Assembly (NCBI RefSeq): GCF_900258435.1 | Contig: NZ_LT992558.1 | Span: 1,827,518-1,891,517, forward strand | DNA from: Carnobacterium divergens | Lineage (GTDB): Bacteria; Bacillota; Bacilli; Lactobacillales; Carnobacteriaceae | Direction: 5' to 3' | Length of the DNA: 64,000 nucleotides | Shown here: piece after piece, positions 48,361 to 58,928 of the stretch | Numbering within the stretch: position 1 is the stretch's first letter | Layout of the letters: every line of letters starts with the position of its first letter | The notes under the pieces: model-generated | What the model was told of the DNA's origin: nothing | Databases searched by the model: none | Seen by the model: only the letters and a program-made list of their open reading frames with translations | Program-made: the position numbers and the translations under genes

Positions 48361-50972
48361 TAAAGCCACTCTTTATTTATTTTAATATAAATTGTTTTAA
48401 CCAGTTGCACTGCAATCCCATAAGCCAATACAATCAGAACCATCCATTTCCAATAAGCTGTTGGCAAGGCTACAAAATTAAAGAACCCACCTAAAGCTGT
48501 ATCAGGAATAAGAATTGCAATCACAATCACACAAATTGTCGAAATGGTTACAGGGATGCTCGCCATACTTTGAATAAACGGAATTTTCTTAGTTCGAATA
48601 ATATGAACAACTACTGTTTGAGTAATCAATCCAATAACGAACCATCCAGAATGGAATAGGGCTTGATTGCCTATTGTATTGGCGTGGAAGACAAAATACA
48701 TTAACAAGAACGTCAAAATATCAAAAATCGAACTAATCGGTCCAATGGATAAGGTGAACTTCATCAAGTTTCCAGTGTTCCATTTAGCTGGCTTCATTAA
48801 GTCTTCTTCATCCATTCGATCCCATGGAATCGTTAATTGCGCAACATCATAAATCAAATTTTGAACAAGAAGTTGGATAGAAAGCATTGGTAAAAAGGGT
48901 AAGAACGCACTTGCTACTAACACACTAAATACATTCCCAAAGTTCGAACTAACCGTCATTTTAATGTATTTCATCATGTTACCAAAAACCGTCCGACCTT
49001 CTAACACACCATCTTCTAAAACCGTTAAGCTTTTTTCTAGTAAAATAATTGAACTTGCTTCCTTCGTAATGTCTGCTGCCGTATCCACAGAAATGCCGAC
49101 ATCTGCTTTTCGTAAAGCAGGAGCATCATTGATTCCATCTCCCATAAAGCCAACAGTGTGACCTTTTTTCTGAAGAAGAGCAATAATTCGTGCTTTTTGC
49201 ATCGGGTTTAACTTAGCAAAAAGATTGACTTTTTCTGAAGCTTCCATTAAGGCTTCGTCACTCATTGTTTCGATTTCATTGCCTAATAAAACTTGTCCTA
49301 CTTCAATACCGACATCTTTACAGACTTTTTGTGAAACAATTTCGTTGTCTCCAGTTAAAACTTTTACCGTTACACCATGCTCGTGTAGCGATTTAATAGC
49401 TGTGATGGATGATTTTTTTGCTGGGTCAAGAAATCCCATAAAACCAGCTAAAATCATTTCATTTTCATCTTCAATACTATAGATGGCTGTATCATGAACC
49501 TCTTTTTTATAGGCTACACCTAGCACACGCATGCCATCTTGATTCATATCCACACTAACGGTCAACATTTTTTCTCGCAATGAGTCGGTTAAGGGAATCA
49601 CTTCATCGTTAATTTCCACATGGGAACAGATTTTCATCATTTCTTCTACGGCGCCTTTTGTAATCATTAACTGATGACCTTCGTTATTGACTGCTACTGT
49701 TAAGCGCCGTCTAGAAAAATCAAATGGAATTTCATCGATTTTTTCAACATGTCCTATTTTCTGTGCCAAATTGTTTTCTTCATAGTAATTAATAACTGCG
49801 TGATCCATTAAATTCTTCCAACCTGTTTGATAATTGGAATTCAAAAAGGCTAAATCTAGAACTTTTTTACAGTTATCACCAATTGGACTAACGTGTTTAA
49901 CAAGTACAACATGGTCTTCTGTGATTGTTCCAGTTTTATCTGTACAAAGAATATCCATTGCCCCTAGATTTTGAATAGCATTGAGTTCTTTAACAATTAC
50001 TTTTTTCTTAGACATTTTAATGGCGCCTTTTGCTAAATTACTTGTAATAATCATTGGCAACATTTCAGGCGTCAAGCCAACTGCTACAGCAATCGCAAAG
50101 AAAAATGCTTGGCCCCAATCGCCTTTAGTCAAACCATTCAGTAGAAAAACAATCGGAACCATGATAATCATAAAACGAATTAACACTTTACTGACGTTCT
50201 TTACTCCGCGATCAAAACTAGTCTCTCCTCTTTTTTCAGAAACATTAGACGCGATATCGCCAAAGAAGGTATCATTTCCTGTTTTTAAAATAATTGCTCG
50301 ACCTTGTCCACTTAAAACATCGGTTCCCATAAACGCTAAATTGGCCAAATCTAAAGCCGTATCTTCTGCTGTTGGTTCTTCTACTTGAACTAATTTTTCA
50401 ACTGGCATTGACTCGCCGGTTAAAGATGCTTGATTCACAAACAAATCTTTTGTCCAAATGAAACGTGCATCTGCAGGAATCATATCCCCCGTTGATAAAT
50501 TAACAATATCACCTGGAACAACTTCATCAATTGGGATTTCAGTTGTTACTCCGTCTCTTGTGATTCCACATGTTGTTTCAATTAATTCTTTTAAAGCTAA
50601 ACTGGCTTTTTGTGAGCGGTATTCTTGAATAAAACGAATGCCAACACTCAGTAAAATCATCACACCCATTACAAGACTTGCTTCAAAGTCATTGGTTAGT
50701 GCAGATACTACCATTAAAAGAGCTAACACATACACAAAAGGATCTTTAAAAGCTTCTATTAATAGAATAAACCATGGGGTTGGTCTTTGTGTTGCCACTT
50801 CATTTAGACCGTATTCTGCTAACCGCTTGCTTGCCATTTCTTCACTTAAACCATTTGGGCCTGTTTGGTAATTTATCATTACTTTTTTTTCAGATAAACG
50901 AGCTAATTTTTTTAAATCGTTATCTTTTGATTTTTTTTCAATTTGAATTTTTTTTTTTCGATTCATCATCAT
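48360..50972 (-). CDS. mgtA: magnesium-translocating P-type ATPase
   Basis: The ~870-residue P3B-type ATPase imports Mg2+. It has a cation-ATPase N-terminal domain, the actuator motif SLTGES, the phosphorylation site CTDKTGTIT, the nucleotide-binding domain and hinge motif GDGINDAPAL, and about ten transmembrane helices. The frame begins at 50987, but that ATG overlaps the Shine-Dalgarno GGAGG. The first ATG of the following ATG triplet (50972) is ideally spaced from it. It lies behind an M-box riboswitch and a 36-codon ORF, so Mg2+-dependent control is well supported. Confidence 0.96.
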   Translation of the reverse strand: MMMNRKKKIQIEKKSKDNDLKKLARLSEKKVMINYQTGPNGLSEEMASKRLAEYGLNEVATQRPTPWFILLIEAFKDPFVYVLALLMVVSALTNDFEASLVMGVMILLSVGIRFIQEYRSQKASLALKELIETTCGITRDGVTTEIPIDEVVPGDIVNLSTGDMIPADARFIWTKDLFVNQASLTGESMPVEKLVQVEEPTAEDTALDLANLAFMGTDVLSGQGRAIILKTGNDTFFGDIASNVSEKRGETSFDRGVKNVSKVLIRFMIIMVPIVFLLNGLTKGDWGQAFFFAIAVAVGLTPEMLPMIITSNLAKGAIKMSKKKVIVKELNAIQNLGAMDILCTDKTGTITEDHVVLVKHVSPIGDNCKKVLDLAFLNSNYQTGWKNLMDHAVINYYEENNLAQKIGHVEKIDEIPFDFSRRRLTVAVNNEGHQLMITKGAVEEMMKICSHVEINDEVIPLTDSLREKMLTVSVDMNQDGMRVLGVAYKKEVHDTAIYSIEDENEMILAGFMGFLDPAKKSSITAIKSLHEHGVTVKVLTGDNEIVSQKVCKDVGIEVGQVLLGNEIETMSDEALMEASEKVNLFAKLNPMQKARIIALLQKKGHTVGFMGDGINDAPALRKADVGISVDTAADITKEASSIILLEKSLTVLEDGVLEGRTVFGNMMKYIKMTVSSNFGNVFSVLVASAFLPFLPMLSIQLLVQNLIYDVAQLTIPWDRMDEEDLMKPAKWNTGNLMKFTLSIGPISSIFDILTFLLMYFVFHANTIGNQALFHSGWFVIGLITQTVVVHIIRTKKIPFIQSMASIPVTISTICVIVIAILIPDTALGGFFNFVALPTAYWKWMVLIVLAYGIAVQLVKTIYIKINKEWL

Positions 50973-51020
50973 TTTCTTTGCCTCCATTTCTTGTCAAAAG
51001 AAAAGAGGAACAGTTCCTAA

Positions 51021-51131
51021 TCAATCCAACTTCGTTAAATGGTCAGTATCACTAGGAGGTTTATTCACCTTTTCCTTCGACTTCTGACTTCCAGGGTCAC
51101 TATTTTCACTTGCTTTAGTCGTACTTTTCAT
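51021..51131 (-). CDS. 36-residue ORF between the M-box terminator and mgtA
   Basis: A small ORF starts MKSTTKASENSDPGSQ and ends HLTKLD, with the good Shine-Dalgarno GAGGTGAG at normal spacing. It lies downstream of the riboswitch terminator and 48 bp upstream of mgtA, so it should be induced together with mgtA at low Mg2+. The peptide is hydrophilic, with Ser, Lys and Asp, a PP pair at 28-29, and no membrane segment. I do not recognise it. It could be a small regulator of MgtA, a leader peptide coupling translation, or chance. Confidence 0.55.
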   Translation of the reverse strand: MKSTTKASENSDPGSQKSKEKVNKPPSDTDHLTKLD

Positions 51132-51227
51132 GATACTCACCTCACTTTGAATGGTTAGGAACCCAGAGAACAAGAGATCTACTTGAACTGATTTCCATTG
51201 AAAATTAAACCCGTTTTGTTTAGATGC

Positions 51228-51268
51228 ATGCAAAAAAGCACATACTCAAAGAACAGAGTATGTGCTTG
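51228..51268 (-). terminator. riboswitch expression-platform terminator
   Basis: A 12-bp perfect stem AAGCACATACTC / GAGTATGTGCTT with an 8-nt loop is followed on the minus strand by TTTTTT. It lies directly downstream of the M-box. Confidence 0.92.
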
Positions 51269-51324
51269 GAAAGTTTCATCTAAACCATCACATCACAAGA
51301 TAAGCGCAACAAAATAAGCTACTT

Positions 51325-51485
51325 ATACTTTCTCCATCATCGAGCTTTAGCACTATATGGCGTAGATTATTCATCAGCTACGTTAAAAATGACCTTAATT
51401 CGATCAAACTTGTTGACCCATTGGCATCTCTCGATGTTTTTGGGCAGCAGCATATTTCCATATAGGAGCCTCACCTAACAGAAGC
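51325..51485 (-). ncRNA. M-box (ykoK) magnesium riboswitch
   Basis: On the minus strand the sequence contains the hallmark segments of the M-box aptamer in order: GTTAGGTGAGGCTCCTATATGG, then GCTGCTGCCCAAAAA, then GCCAATGGGTCAACA, and finally CCATATAGTGCTAAAGCTC. The outer helices pair (CCTATATGG with CCATATAG). M-box RNAs fold on Mg2+ and terminate transcription. Here a terminator and mgtA follow, which fits low-Mg2+ induction of Mg2+ import. Confidence 0.95.
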
Positions 51486-51511
51486 GTGTATTTAATTTTC
51501 TTTACGTGCTC

Positions 51512-51540
51512 AGTATAGTGTTCAGAAATTGATTCGTCAA
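51512..51540 (-). promoter_or_regulatory. M-box/mgtA promoter
   Basis: TTGACG and TATACT are spaced by 17 bp on the minus strand, about 25 nt upstream of the aptamer. Confidence 0.8.
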
Positions 51541-51665
51541 GACATTTATTAATTTTTTAGAATCAACTTCAACTTTTAGTGAACCTTTTGACACTCGTAC
51601 AATAATAGCTAAAACTTGTCGTGACAACTTTTTAAAGGTTCAATTAGGGAACAGTAGCAAGGCAA

Positions 51666-51703
51666 AAATAAAACCAATTGCTAAAAGCAATTGGTTTTAT
51701 TTT
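51666..51703 (-). terminator. gdhA terminator
   Basis: AAAATAAAACCAATTGC pairs with GCAATTGGTTTTATTTT around a 5-nt loop, flanked by A and T runs, directly after gdhA. Confidence 0.9.
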
Positions 51704-53074
<1,371 letters not shown>

Positions 53075-53304
53075 TCACGTTAAATTTTAATTATTATCTC
53101 ACAAAAAACTCATTTTTAAAAGAAATTTATTGTTTTAAAAAAATGATTTCGCTTACATTAAAACCATCGTCTTACCCTCTTTAAATTTCATTAAAATTGT
53201 TCTTGAAGTTCGTGCAATTTAATGACAATACTGTTAAAATGGATAGGACGAAAGAAAATAATTGATGCAATTTAATTAAACAAGATTAGTAGGAGTGACG
53301 ATTT

Positions 53305-53865
53305 ATGATAACAATGGATACTATTATTAGGGAGGGCAACCCTACGTTACGTGAAATTGCTGACGAAGTAACTTTTCCTCTTTCTAATGAGGAACAAACT
53401 TTATGCAAAGAAATGATTGAATTTTTAAAAAACAGTCAAGATCCTGAATTAGCTGAAAAATATAATTTACGGGGTGGTGTTGGTTTAGCCGCACCGCAAT
53501 TAGACATCAAAAAAAGAATTATCGCTGTTCATATTCCTAGTGATGAACAAGATGCAGAGCCGATTCTTAGTAGTATTATGATTAATCCTAAGATTATTAG
53601 CCATTCTGTTCAAAGCTCTTGTTTAGCAGAAGGCGAAGGCTGTCTTTCAGTGGATCGCGAAGTACCTGGTTACGTTGTTCGTCATAGTAGAATTACATTG
53701 ACTTACTTTGATACCGAAGGAACTTCCCATAAAATTCGCTTAAAAAACTACCCAGCAATCGTTGTGCAACATGAGATTGACCACATCAATGGCATTATGT
53801 TCTACGACCATATTAATTCACAAGAACCTTTTAAGGTTGAAAATGATGTTACAGTCATTTCTTAA
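53305..53865 (+). CDS. def: peptide deformylase
   Basis: The 186-residue metalloenzyme removes the formyl group from nascent proteins. The three family motifs are present in order: GVGLAAPQ (about 58-65), EGCLS with the metal Cys (about 112-116) and HEIDH with the metal His pair (about 153-157). The type II insertions fit Gram-positive Def. The Shine-Dalgarno AGGAGTGA supports the first ATG. It is monocistronic between its own terminator and the convergent side of gdhA. Confidence 0.96.
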   Translation: MITMDTIIREGNPTLREIADEVTFPLSNEEQTLCKEMIEFLKNSQDPELAEKYNLRGGVGLAAPQLDIKKRIIAVHIPSDEQDAEPILSSIMINPKIISHSVQSSCLAEGEGCLSVDREVPGYVVRHSRITLTYFDTEGTSHKIRLKNYPAIVVQHEIDHINGIMFYDHINSQEPFKVENDVTVIS

Positions 53866-53870
53866 CAACT

Positions 53871-53907
53871 AAGACGAAGCGCGTTTCTGGCTTTGTCTTT
53901 TTTTTTA
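53871..53907 (+). terminator. def terminator
   Basis: AAGACGAAGC pairs with GCTTTGTCTT (one G-U), followed by nine or more T residues. Confidence 0.88.
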
Positions 53908-54049
53908 TTTCAAAATATAATACTTAGATTCTCACTCTCTTCGTACATTTATCAGATTTTCTTTTATTTACTTATAACTTTCTCCTTGCTCTCTTCACCT
54001 ATTTACTATTTTTTTAGATTAAAAGCCTTTTATCAGAAAGTTGTTTAAG

Positions 54050-54078
54050 TTGACTTCACCATTAAAAGAGAATATGAT
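54050..54078 (+). promoter_or_regulatory. promoter of the GT8 gene pair
   Basis: TTGACT and TATGAT are spaced by 17 bp. An inverted repeat ATTAAAAGA / TCTTTTAAT (54061-54069 and 54094-54102) spans the -10 and start region and could be an operator. Confidence 0.7.
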
Positions 54079-54147
54079 TAAACAAATAGATGTTCTTTTA
54101 ATCTAATTTTAATAATTAAAAATAAAATTAAGTGGAGGTGAATTCTA

Positions 54148-54999
54148 ATGACTAACAATACCGTTATTCCAATAGTTTCCGCGTCAGATGAAACATACGC
54201 TCCTTACCTTGGTGTAATGATACAGTCATTACTCAACCATCTTCCTGATAAGTACTCTGTTATTTTTTATATCATTGACGATCATATTTCAGAACAAAGT
54301 AAAGAACACTTAAGTTCACTTGGTCAAATTCAGTATCTTTCAGTTAATAAAGCTCTTTATCAACATTTTTTGGAAAGCGATCATATAACCAAAACTGCCT
54401 ATTATCGAATCTCTATTCCTGATTTATTCGTTGATTTAGATTATGAAAAAGTGCTTTACTTGGATGCTGACATGTTGATATTAGATGATATTTCAAAGCT
54501 CTTTCAGACTGATATAGGAAATGCCATTGTTGGCGCCGTGATTGATCCGGGACAAGCTAAAACTTCTTCTCGTTTAGGCATCACGACAAACGATTATTAT
54601 TTTAATTCTGGCACACTCTTAATTCAGCTCCAACAATGGCGTAAAAGTCATATTACAAAAAAGACAATTAACTATTTAACCAACTTTCCTGATAAAATCA
54701 TCTATCACGATCAAGATGCTTTAAATGCCACTCTTTATGAAAACTGGTTCCCCCTTCATCCAAAATGGAACATGCAAACTTCTCTTATTTTCAGAAAACA
54801 CACACCCCCTGATGCCTATTACGCACAAACTTATGAAGAAGCCATCGCACTCCCTTCAATCATTCACTTTACCGGACACGACAAACCTTGGAATACCCTG
54901 AAAAATCACCCGTATACCCAAGCTTATTTAGCGCAACTTCATGCAGGACCTTTCAAAAGAACGTTATACCAAACTAAAGAAACGGAGGAAATACTATGA
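54148..54999 (+). CDS. glycosyltransferase family 8 protein (first of a tandem pair)
   Basis: The 283-residue GT-A fold enzyme is of family GT8. The nucleotide-sugar-binding N-terminus is PIVSASDETYAPYLGVMIQSLL. The metal-binding DxD motif is VLYLDADMLILDDI (about 104-117), and conserved YFNSGTLLI and HDQDALNA follow. The C-terminal IHFTGHDKPW is typical. No signal or membrane segment is seen. Targets could be cell-surface glycans or glycoproteins, but none is indicated. Its stop overlaps the next start by 4 bp. Confidence 0.9.
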   Translation: MTNNTVIPIVSASDETYAPYLGVMIQSLLNHLPDKYSVIFYIIDDHISEQSKEHLSSLGQIQYLSVNKALYQHFLESDHITKTAYYRISIPDLFVDLDYEKVLYLDADMLILDDISKLFQTDIGNAIVGAVIDPGQAKTSSRLGITTNDYYFNSGTLLIQLQQWRKSHITKKTINYLTNFPDKIIYHDQDALNATLYENWFPLHPKWNMQTSLIFRKHTPPDAYYAQTYEEAIALPSIIHFTGHDKPWNTLKNHPYTQAYLAQLHAGPFKRTLYQTKETEEIL

Positions 55000-55871
55000 C
55001 ATCGTTAACTAATCATGATAAACCTATTTCGATCGTTTCTTCAACAAATGAAAATTTTGCTCCTCACTTAGCAACACTACTTTGTTCCTTATTAGATAAA
55101 AACAATACTCCTTTTCATTTTTATATCATTGATGACGGACTGAGTTTGCGTTCGAAACTTCTTTTAAACCGAACCATCAGTGCCTACAATCAAGCGGTTA
55201 TTTCTTATATTTCAGTAGATGCCAGCCTTTTTGAAAATATGGTAGAAAGCAACAGAATCCCTCAAACAGCATATTATCGCATTGCAATACCCAATTTAAT
55301 TACAGATCCAGACGTGGAGCGTGTGATCTACCTTGACTGTGATATGTTGGTAATGGATTCTATCAAAGAATTATGGGAAATGAATTTAGGCGAACATTTA
55401 GTAGGGGCCGTTGAAGATGCCGGATTTCATCATCGACTTGAAACTATGGGAATTCCATTTCAATCTAGTCGCTATTTCAACTCTGGTTTAATGGTCCTAG
55501 ATTTAGCAAAATGGCGACAAGAACAAATTTCAGAAAAAGTGTTACAATTTGCCCATGATTTTCCTAAAAAATTAAAATTTCATGATCAAGATGCTTTAAA
55601 TGCCATTTTGCATGATCGCTGGACGCCACTTCATCCAAAATGGAATGCTCAAACCTACATGATGTTAAAGGAAAAAGTTCACCCCTCCTTACTTGGTCAT
55701 TTACAATATCGCGAAGCTAGAAAAAGCCCAAGCATCATTCATTTTTGTGGACATGAAAAACCTTGGATGGGTATTTCTCGTCACCCATTTGCTTCTTATT
55801 ACCATCACTATCGCAGTAAAACAGCTTTTGACTATGAACCCATAACAATCCAAGACTATGTGGAGGGCTAA
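54996..55871 (+). CDS. glycosyltransferase family 8 protein (second of a tandem pair)
   Basis: The 291-residue paralogue of the preceding protein has SIVSSTNENFAPHLATLL at the N-terminus, DxD as VIYLDCDMLVMDSI (about 109-122), YFNSGLMVLDL, FHDQDALNAIL and C-terminal IHFCGHEKPW. The Shine-Dalgarno CGGAGGAAA lies within the end of the first gene and the overlap is ATGA, so the two are translationally coupled. The pair probably arose by tandem duplication and may act in sequence on one glycan. Both catalytic motifs look intact. Confidence 0.9.
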   Translation: MTSLTNHDKPISIVSSTNENFAPHLATLLCSLLDKNNTPFHFYIIDDGLSLRSKLLLNRTISAYNQAVISYISVDASLFENMVESNRIPQTAYYRIAIPNLITDPDVERVIYLDCDMLVMDSIKELWEMNLGEHLVGAVEDAGFHHRLETMGIPFQSSRYFNSGLMVLDLAKWRQEQISEKVLQFAHDFPKKLKFHDQDALNAILHDRWTPLHPKWNAQTYMMLKEKVHPSLLGHLQYREARKSPSIIHFCGHEKPWMGISRHPFASYYHHYRSKTAFDYEPITIQDYVEG

Positions 55872-55917
55872 TAAACGTGGCTACCAATCAGGTACTTCTC
55901 GCAACTAAAAAAGAATG

Positions 55918-55960
55918 AAAACGACGATTTCTACCATAAAAGGGAAATCGTCGTTTTTTA
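55918..55960. terminator. bidirectional terminator
   Basis: AAAACGACGATTTC pairs with GAAATCGTCGTTTT, flanked by A and T runs, between the GT8 pair and the convergent phosphatase gene. Confidence 0.9.
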
Positions 55961-55968
55961 TTGTTTCA

Positions 55969-56748
55969 TTAAATTAAGTTTAATTTCGTCAACGCTTTGG
56001 CAATCCCATCTTCATTGCAATTATCAGTTACGTAGGTTGCTTGTGATTTTACCAATTCTACAGCATTTCCCATCGCAACTCCTGTTCCAACCATCGTTAA
56101 CAATTCTAAATCATTTAGACCATCACCAAAAGCAATGGTGTCTTCTACTGAAAAGCCTTGCATTTTAGCAATCTTTAAAGCTGTATTTGCCTTAGAACCA
56201 TCATAGGGCAAAATATCTACTCCCACATCGTGCCAACGCACAAAACGAAACTTAGGAAATTGCCCTTGTTCATAATGTTTTTTTTCTAGTTCTGAATAAA
56301 AAATCAAACTTTGGTACAACTTATTTGACTGATAGAATTCACGGTCATAGTCTGGAACGCCAAAATCTATGCTATTCATCGCTTCTTCAATCGATTTTTT
56401 ACTGACTTCATCACGACTTCTTAAAAGATCAGCTGATTGATAGACAATTTGATGTCCTTGTAAATCGGCTACTTGTAGCAGTTCTTCATATGCCACTGGA
56501 TCTAACGAATTTTCAAAGACTAATTCATGATGATAATAACCAGCTGCTCCATTACATACAATATAACTATTAAAATCCAACTCTTCAATTACTTTTTGTG
56601 CTAAGAATAAATTTCTACCTGTCGCAATTGCAAGCTCATGCCCATTCTTTTTAAGCGTTTTCAAAGCATCCCTTGTACTAGCTAAAACTTCTTTATTCTC
56701 ATCCAACAACGTACCATCAATATCGAAAAAAATCATTTTTTTGTTCAT
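55969..56748 (-). CDS. Cof-type HAD-IIB phosphatase
   Basis: The 259-residue product has motif I FFDIDGTLLDE (about 6-16), motif II IATGRN, a conserved Lys in YDGSKANTALKI and the metal motif FGDGLNDLELL (about 206-216). It is a HAD sugar-phosphate phosphatase of unknown substrate, paralogous to the gene near 1 kb. The upstream TTG in frame is rejected, because the ATG at 56748 follows AGGAGAG at good spacing. Confidence 0.9.
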   Translation of the reverse strand: MNKKMIFFDIDGTLLDENKEVLASTRDALKTLKKNGHELAIATGRNLFLAQKVIEELDFNSYIVCNGAAGYYHHELVFENSLDPVAYEELLQVADLQGHQIVYQSADLLRSRDEVSKKSIEEAMNSIDFGVPDYDREFYQSNKLYQSLIFYSELEKKHYEQGQFPKFRFVRWHDVGVDILPYDGSKANTALKIAKMQGFSVEDTIAFGDGLNDLELLTMVGTGVAMGNAVELVKSQATYVTDNCNEDGIAKALTKLNLI

Positions 56749-56820
56749 TTGCTTCTCTCCTACTTTCAACTCTTCTTTACCTCTATTAGTTTACCGATAA
56801 TTGAAGCAAAGTGCAAAACA

Positions 56821-56857
56821 AAAAAAAGAAATTCAACGAAATTGAATTTCTTTTTTT
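56821..56857. terminator. terminator after the 59-residue ORF
   Basis: AAAAAAAGAAATTCAA pairs with TTGAATTTCTTTTTTT around a 5-nt loop. Confidence 0.85.
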
Positions 56858-56862
56858 GTTTC

Positions 56863-57042
56863 TTAACGAGGCTGGCTCCATTTTTTAGGACTCCAAATCT
56901 CCCCTTCTAAAGCCACTTGTAAGCTTTCGTTATCTGAATTTAATTCATTTATATATTCAATTGTAGCATCTACAATAAACTGATCTTGATCACTTTTTAC
57001 TAGTTTTTGTAACTCTTCCTTGACCCATTCTCTCGTTTCCAT
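56863..57042 (-). CDS. 59-residue hypothetical protein
   Basis: A short ORF encodes METREWVKEELQKLVK at the start and ends EIWSPKKWSQPR. The Shine-Dalgarno is GTGAGGAA at good spacing, and a terminator follows immediately, so it looks like a real small gene. The peptide is acidic and amphipathic, probably helical, with no membrane segment. It lies between the exporter genes and the phosphatase. I do not recognise the family. Confidence 0.65.
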   Translation of the reverse strand: METREWVKEELQKLVKSDQDQFIVDATIEYINELNSDNESLQVALEGEIWSPKKWSQPR

Positions 57043-57115
57043 TTTCTATTCCTCACTTTCCTTGCCAATTCAGTTTACTACATGAATTAAAAAAAGAATA
57101 CTAAAGTGGTTTAAA

Positions 57116-57145
57116 ACAAAAAAGACAACCTGTTAAGGTCGCCTC
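57116..57145 (-). terminator. ABC exporter operon terminator
   Basis: AGGCGACCT pairs with AGGTTGTCT (with G-U pairs), followed by a T run on the minus strand. Confidence 0.75.
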
Positions 57146-57149
57146 TTTG

Positions 57150-58928
57150 CTATTCTGCTTCTTCGCTGAATTGGCTATTGTATAATTTTTCATAGAAACC
57201 ACCCTCAGCTAAGAGGCTTTCATGGGTTCCTTGTTCGATAATCTCTCCTTGATTCATTACAAGAATTAAATCAGCATCACGAATGGTTGATAAACGGTGG
57301 GCAATTACAAAACTTGTTCTGCCTTCCATTACGCGCTTCATCGCTTTTTGTATCAACGCTTCTAAACGGGTATCCACAGAACTCGTCGCTTCATCTAAAA
57401 TGAGAATTTTAGGATCAGAAATGATCGCTCGTGCAATTGTTAGCAATTGCTTTTGTCCCAGTGAAATATTGGATGCTTCTTGGTTTAACACCATCTCATA
57501 CCCATCTGGCAACGTACGAATAAAATGATCCACATTGGCAGTTTTAGCTGCATCCACCACTTCATACTCAGTCGCATCAAGCTTACCAAACCGAATATTG
57601 TCTGAAATACTCGCATTATACAACCAAGCATCTTGCAACACCATACCAAATTGAGATCGAACATCTGCTCGTGACATTTCTTTTGTATCAATGCCATCAA
57701 TTTTTATAGCGCCATGATCCACATCGTAAAAACGCATTAGTAAATTAATCAAGGTTGTTTTCCCTGCCCCAGTTGGACCAACAATTGCAACTGTTTGACC
57801 GCTTTTTACTTCCACATTTAAATCTGTAATCAATGGATTTTTCTTATCATAACCAAACCCTACATGTTCAAAGGTAACATCACCTCGAACTTTTTCAGGT
57901 AAAGGGTATTGAACTAAATCTGGTTTTTCTTCTGGCTCATCTAAAATTTCAAAAACTCGACCGGTTGCTGCTGCTGCACTTTGTAAGACACCAGACAACT
58001 GTGTAATTTGTGAAATAGGTTGATTGATTTGCCAAATGTATTGGGTGAAGGCTTGTAAATTCCCTAGAGTCAACATACCATGAATCACAGAATAACCACC
58101 AAAAACAGCAATCCCAACATAAGCTAAATTTGAAGCTAAACCAACTAATGGCATCATTAAACCTGAAACAAAAGCAGCTTTAAAACCAAAACCTGCTAAT
58201 TTATGGTTGATTTCTTTAAAGTTGGACAACGTGTCCGCTTCTTTACCGTATAATTTAATGACCGAAAAACCGCTATAACTTTCTTGAACAAAACCGTTTA
58301 GTTCACCTAACGCTTTTTGTTGGCCTTTAAAATAAGGTTGTGATTTTTTGACAACTGCTTTTGAAATAAAAATCGAAGTCGGAATAATCAACAAGATAAT
58401 AATCGCCAATGGGATAGAAATATATAACATCATTCCTACTGCAAATACAATTCCCATCACTGAATTCACAATTTGAATCAAGCTTTGTTGCATTGCATTA
58501 CTAATCGCATCCACATCATTCGTCACTCGACTTAAAATATTCCCTTGTTGATTTTTATCAAAATAAGAAACTGGCAAGCGATTGATTTTATTGTCAATAT
58601 CACTTCTTAAATCACGCATCGTATGTTGAACGACATTCGTCATAATGAAACTTGCTGACAACATTGTTATTTGGTAGATCGCTGCAGCCCCTAGCATATA
58701 TAAAAGCACTTTTTGAACATAAGGGAAGTTCACCGCTGCTGCTGGCACATGGTTAGCGATATCTTTCATATTGTTTCCAACTTCTGTAATAATCAGTCCC
58801 ATAATAAAAGGCTGTAAAGCATTGGCCATCATACAAATGATCGTAAGAAGGATAGCTGAAATAAAACCAATTTTATAGGGTTTTACATAAGCACTTAAGC
58901 GTTTAATTGATTGAATCGAGTCTCTCAT
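57150..58928 (-). CDS. heterodimeric ABC exporter, canonical subunit (EfrB/YfiC-like)
   Basis: The 592-residue half-transporter has six transmembrane helices (about 1-320) and a C-terminal ATPase domain: Walker A GPTGAGKTT (about 377-385), signature ISLGQ and Walker B ILILDEATSSVD with the catalytic Glu. The signature ISLGQ departs from LSGGQ, as in asymmetric heterodimers, so this chain supplies the catalytic Walker B while its partner supplies the good signature. It is likely a multidrug or lipid exporter. It overlaps the upstream partner gene by 4 bp. Confidence 0.9.
   Translation of the reverse strand: MRDSIQSIKRLSAYVKPYKIGFISAILLTIICMMANALQPFIMGLIITEVGNNMKDIANHVPAAAVNFPYVQKVLLYMLGAAAIYQITMLSASFIMTNVVQHTMRDLRSDIDNKINRLPVSYFDKNQQGNILSRVTNDVDAISNAMQQSLIQIVNSVMGIVFAVGMMLYISIPLAIIILLIIPTSIFISKAVVKKSQPYFKGQQKALGELNGFVQESYSGFSVIKLYGKEADTLSNFKEINHKLAGFGFKAAFVSGLMMPLVGLASNLAYVGIAVFGGYSVIHGMLTLGNLQAFTQYIWQINQPISQITQLSGVLQSAAAATGRVFEILDEPEEKPDLVQYPLPEKVRGDVTFEHVGFGYDKKNPLITDLNVEVKSGQTVAIVGPTGAGKTTLINLLMRFYDVDHGAIKIDGIDTKEMSRADVRSQFGMVLQDAWLYNASISDNIRFGKLDATEYEVVDAAKTANVDHFIRTLPDGYEMVLNQEASNISLGQKQLLTIARAIISDPKILILDEATSSVDTRLEALIQKAMKRVMEGRTSFVIAHRLSTIRDADLILVMNQGEIIEQGTHESLLAEGGFYEKLYNSQFSEEAE

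Noticed and set aside
53144-53157. cre-like TGTAAGCGAAATCA upstream of gdhA
   Set aside because: It has 12 of 14 matches, but the mismatches are in the central conserved half and it lies well upstream of the likely -10; mentioned in gdhA only as weak.
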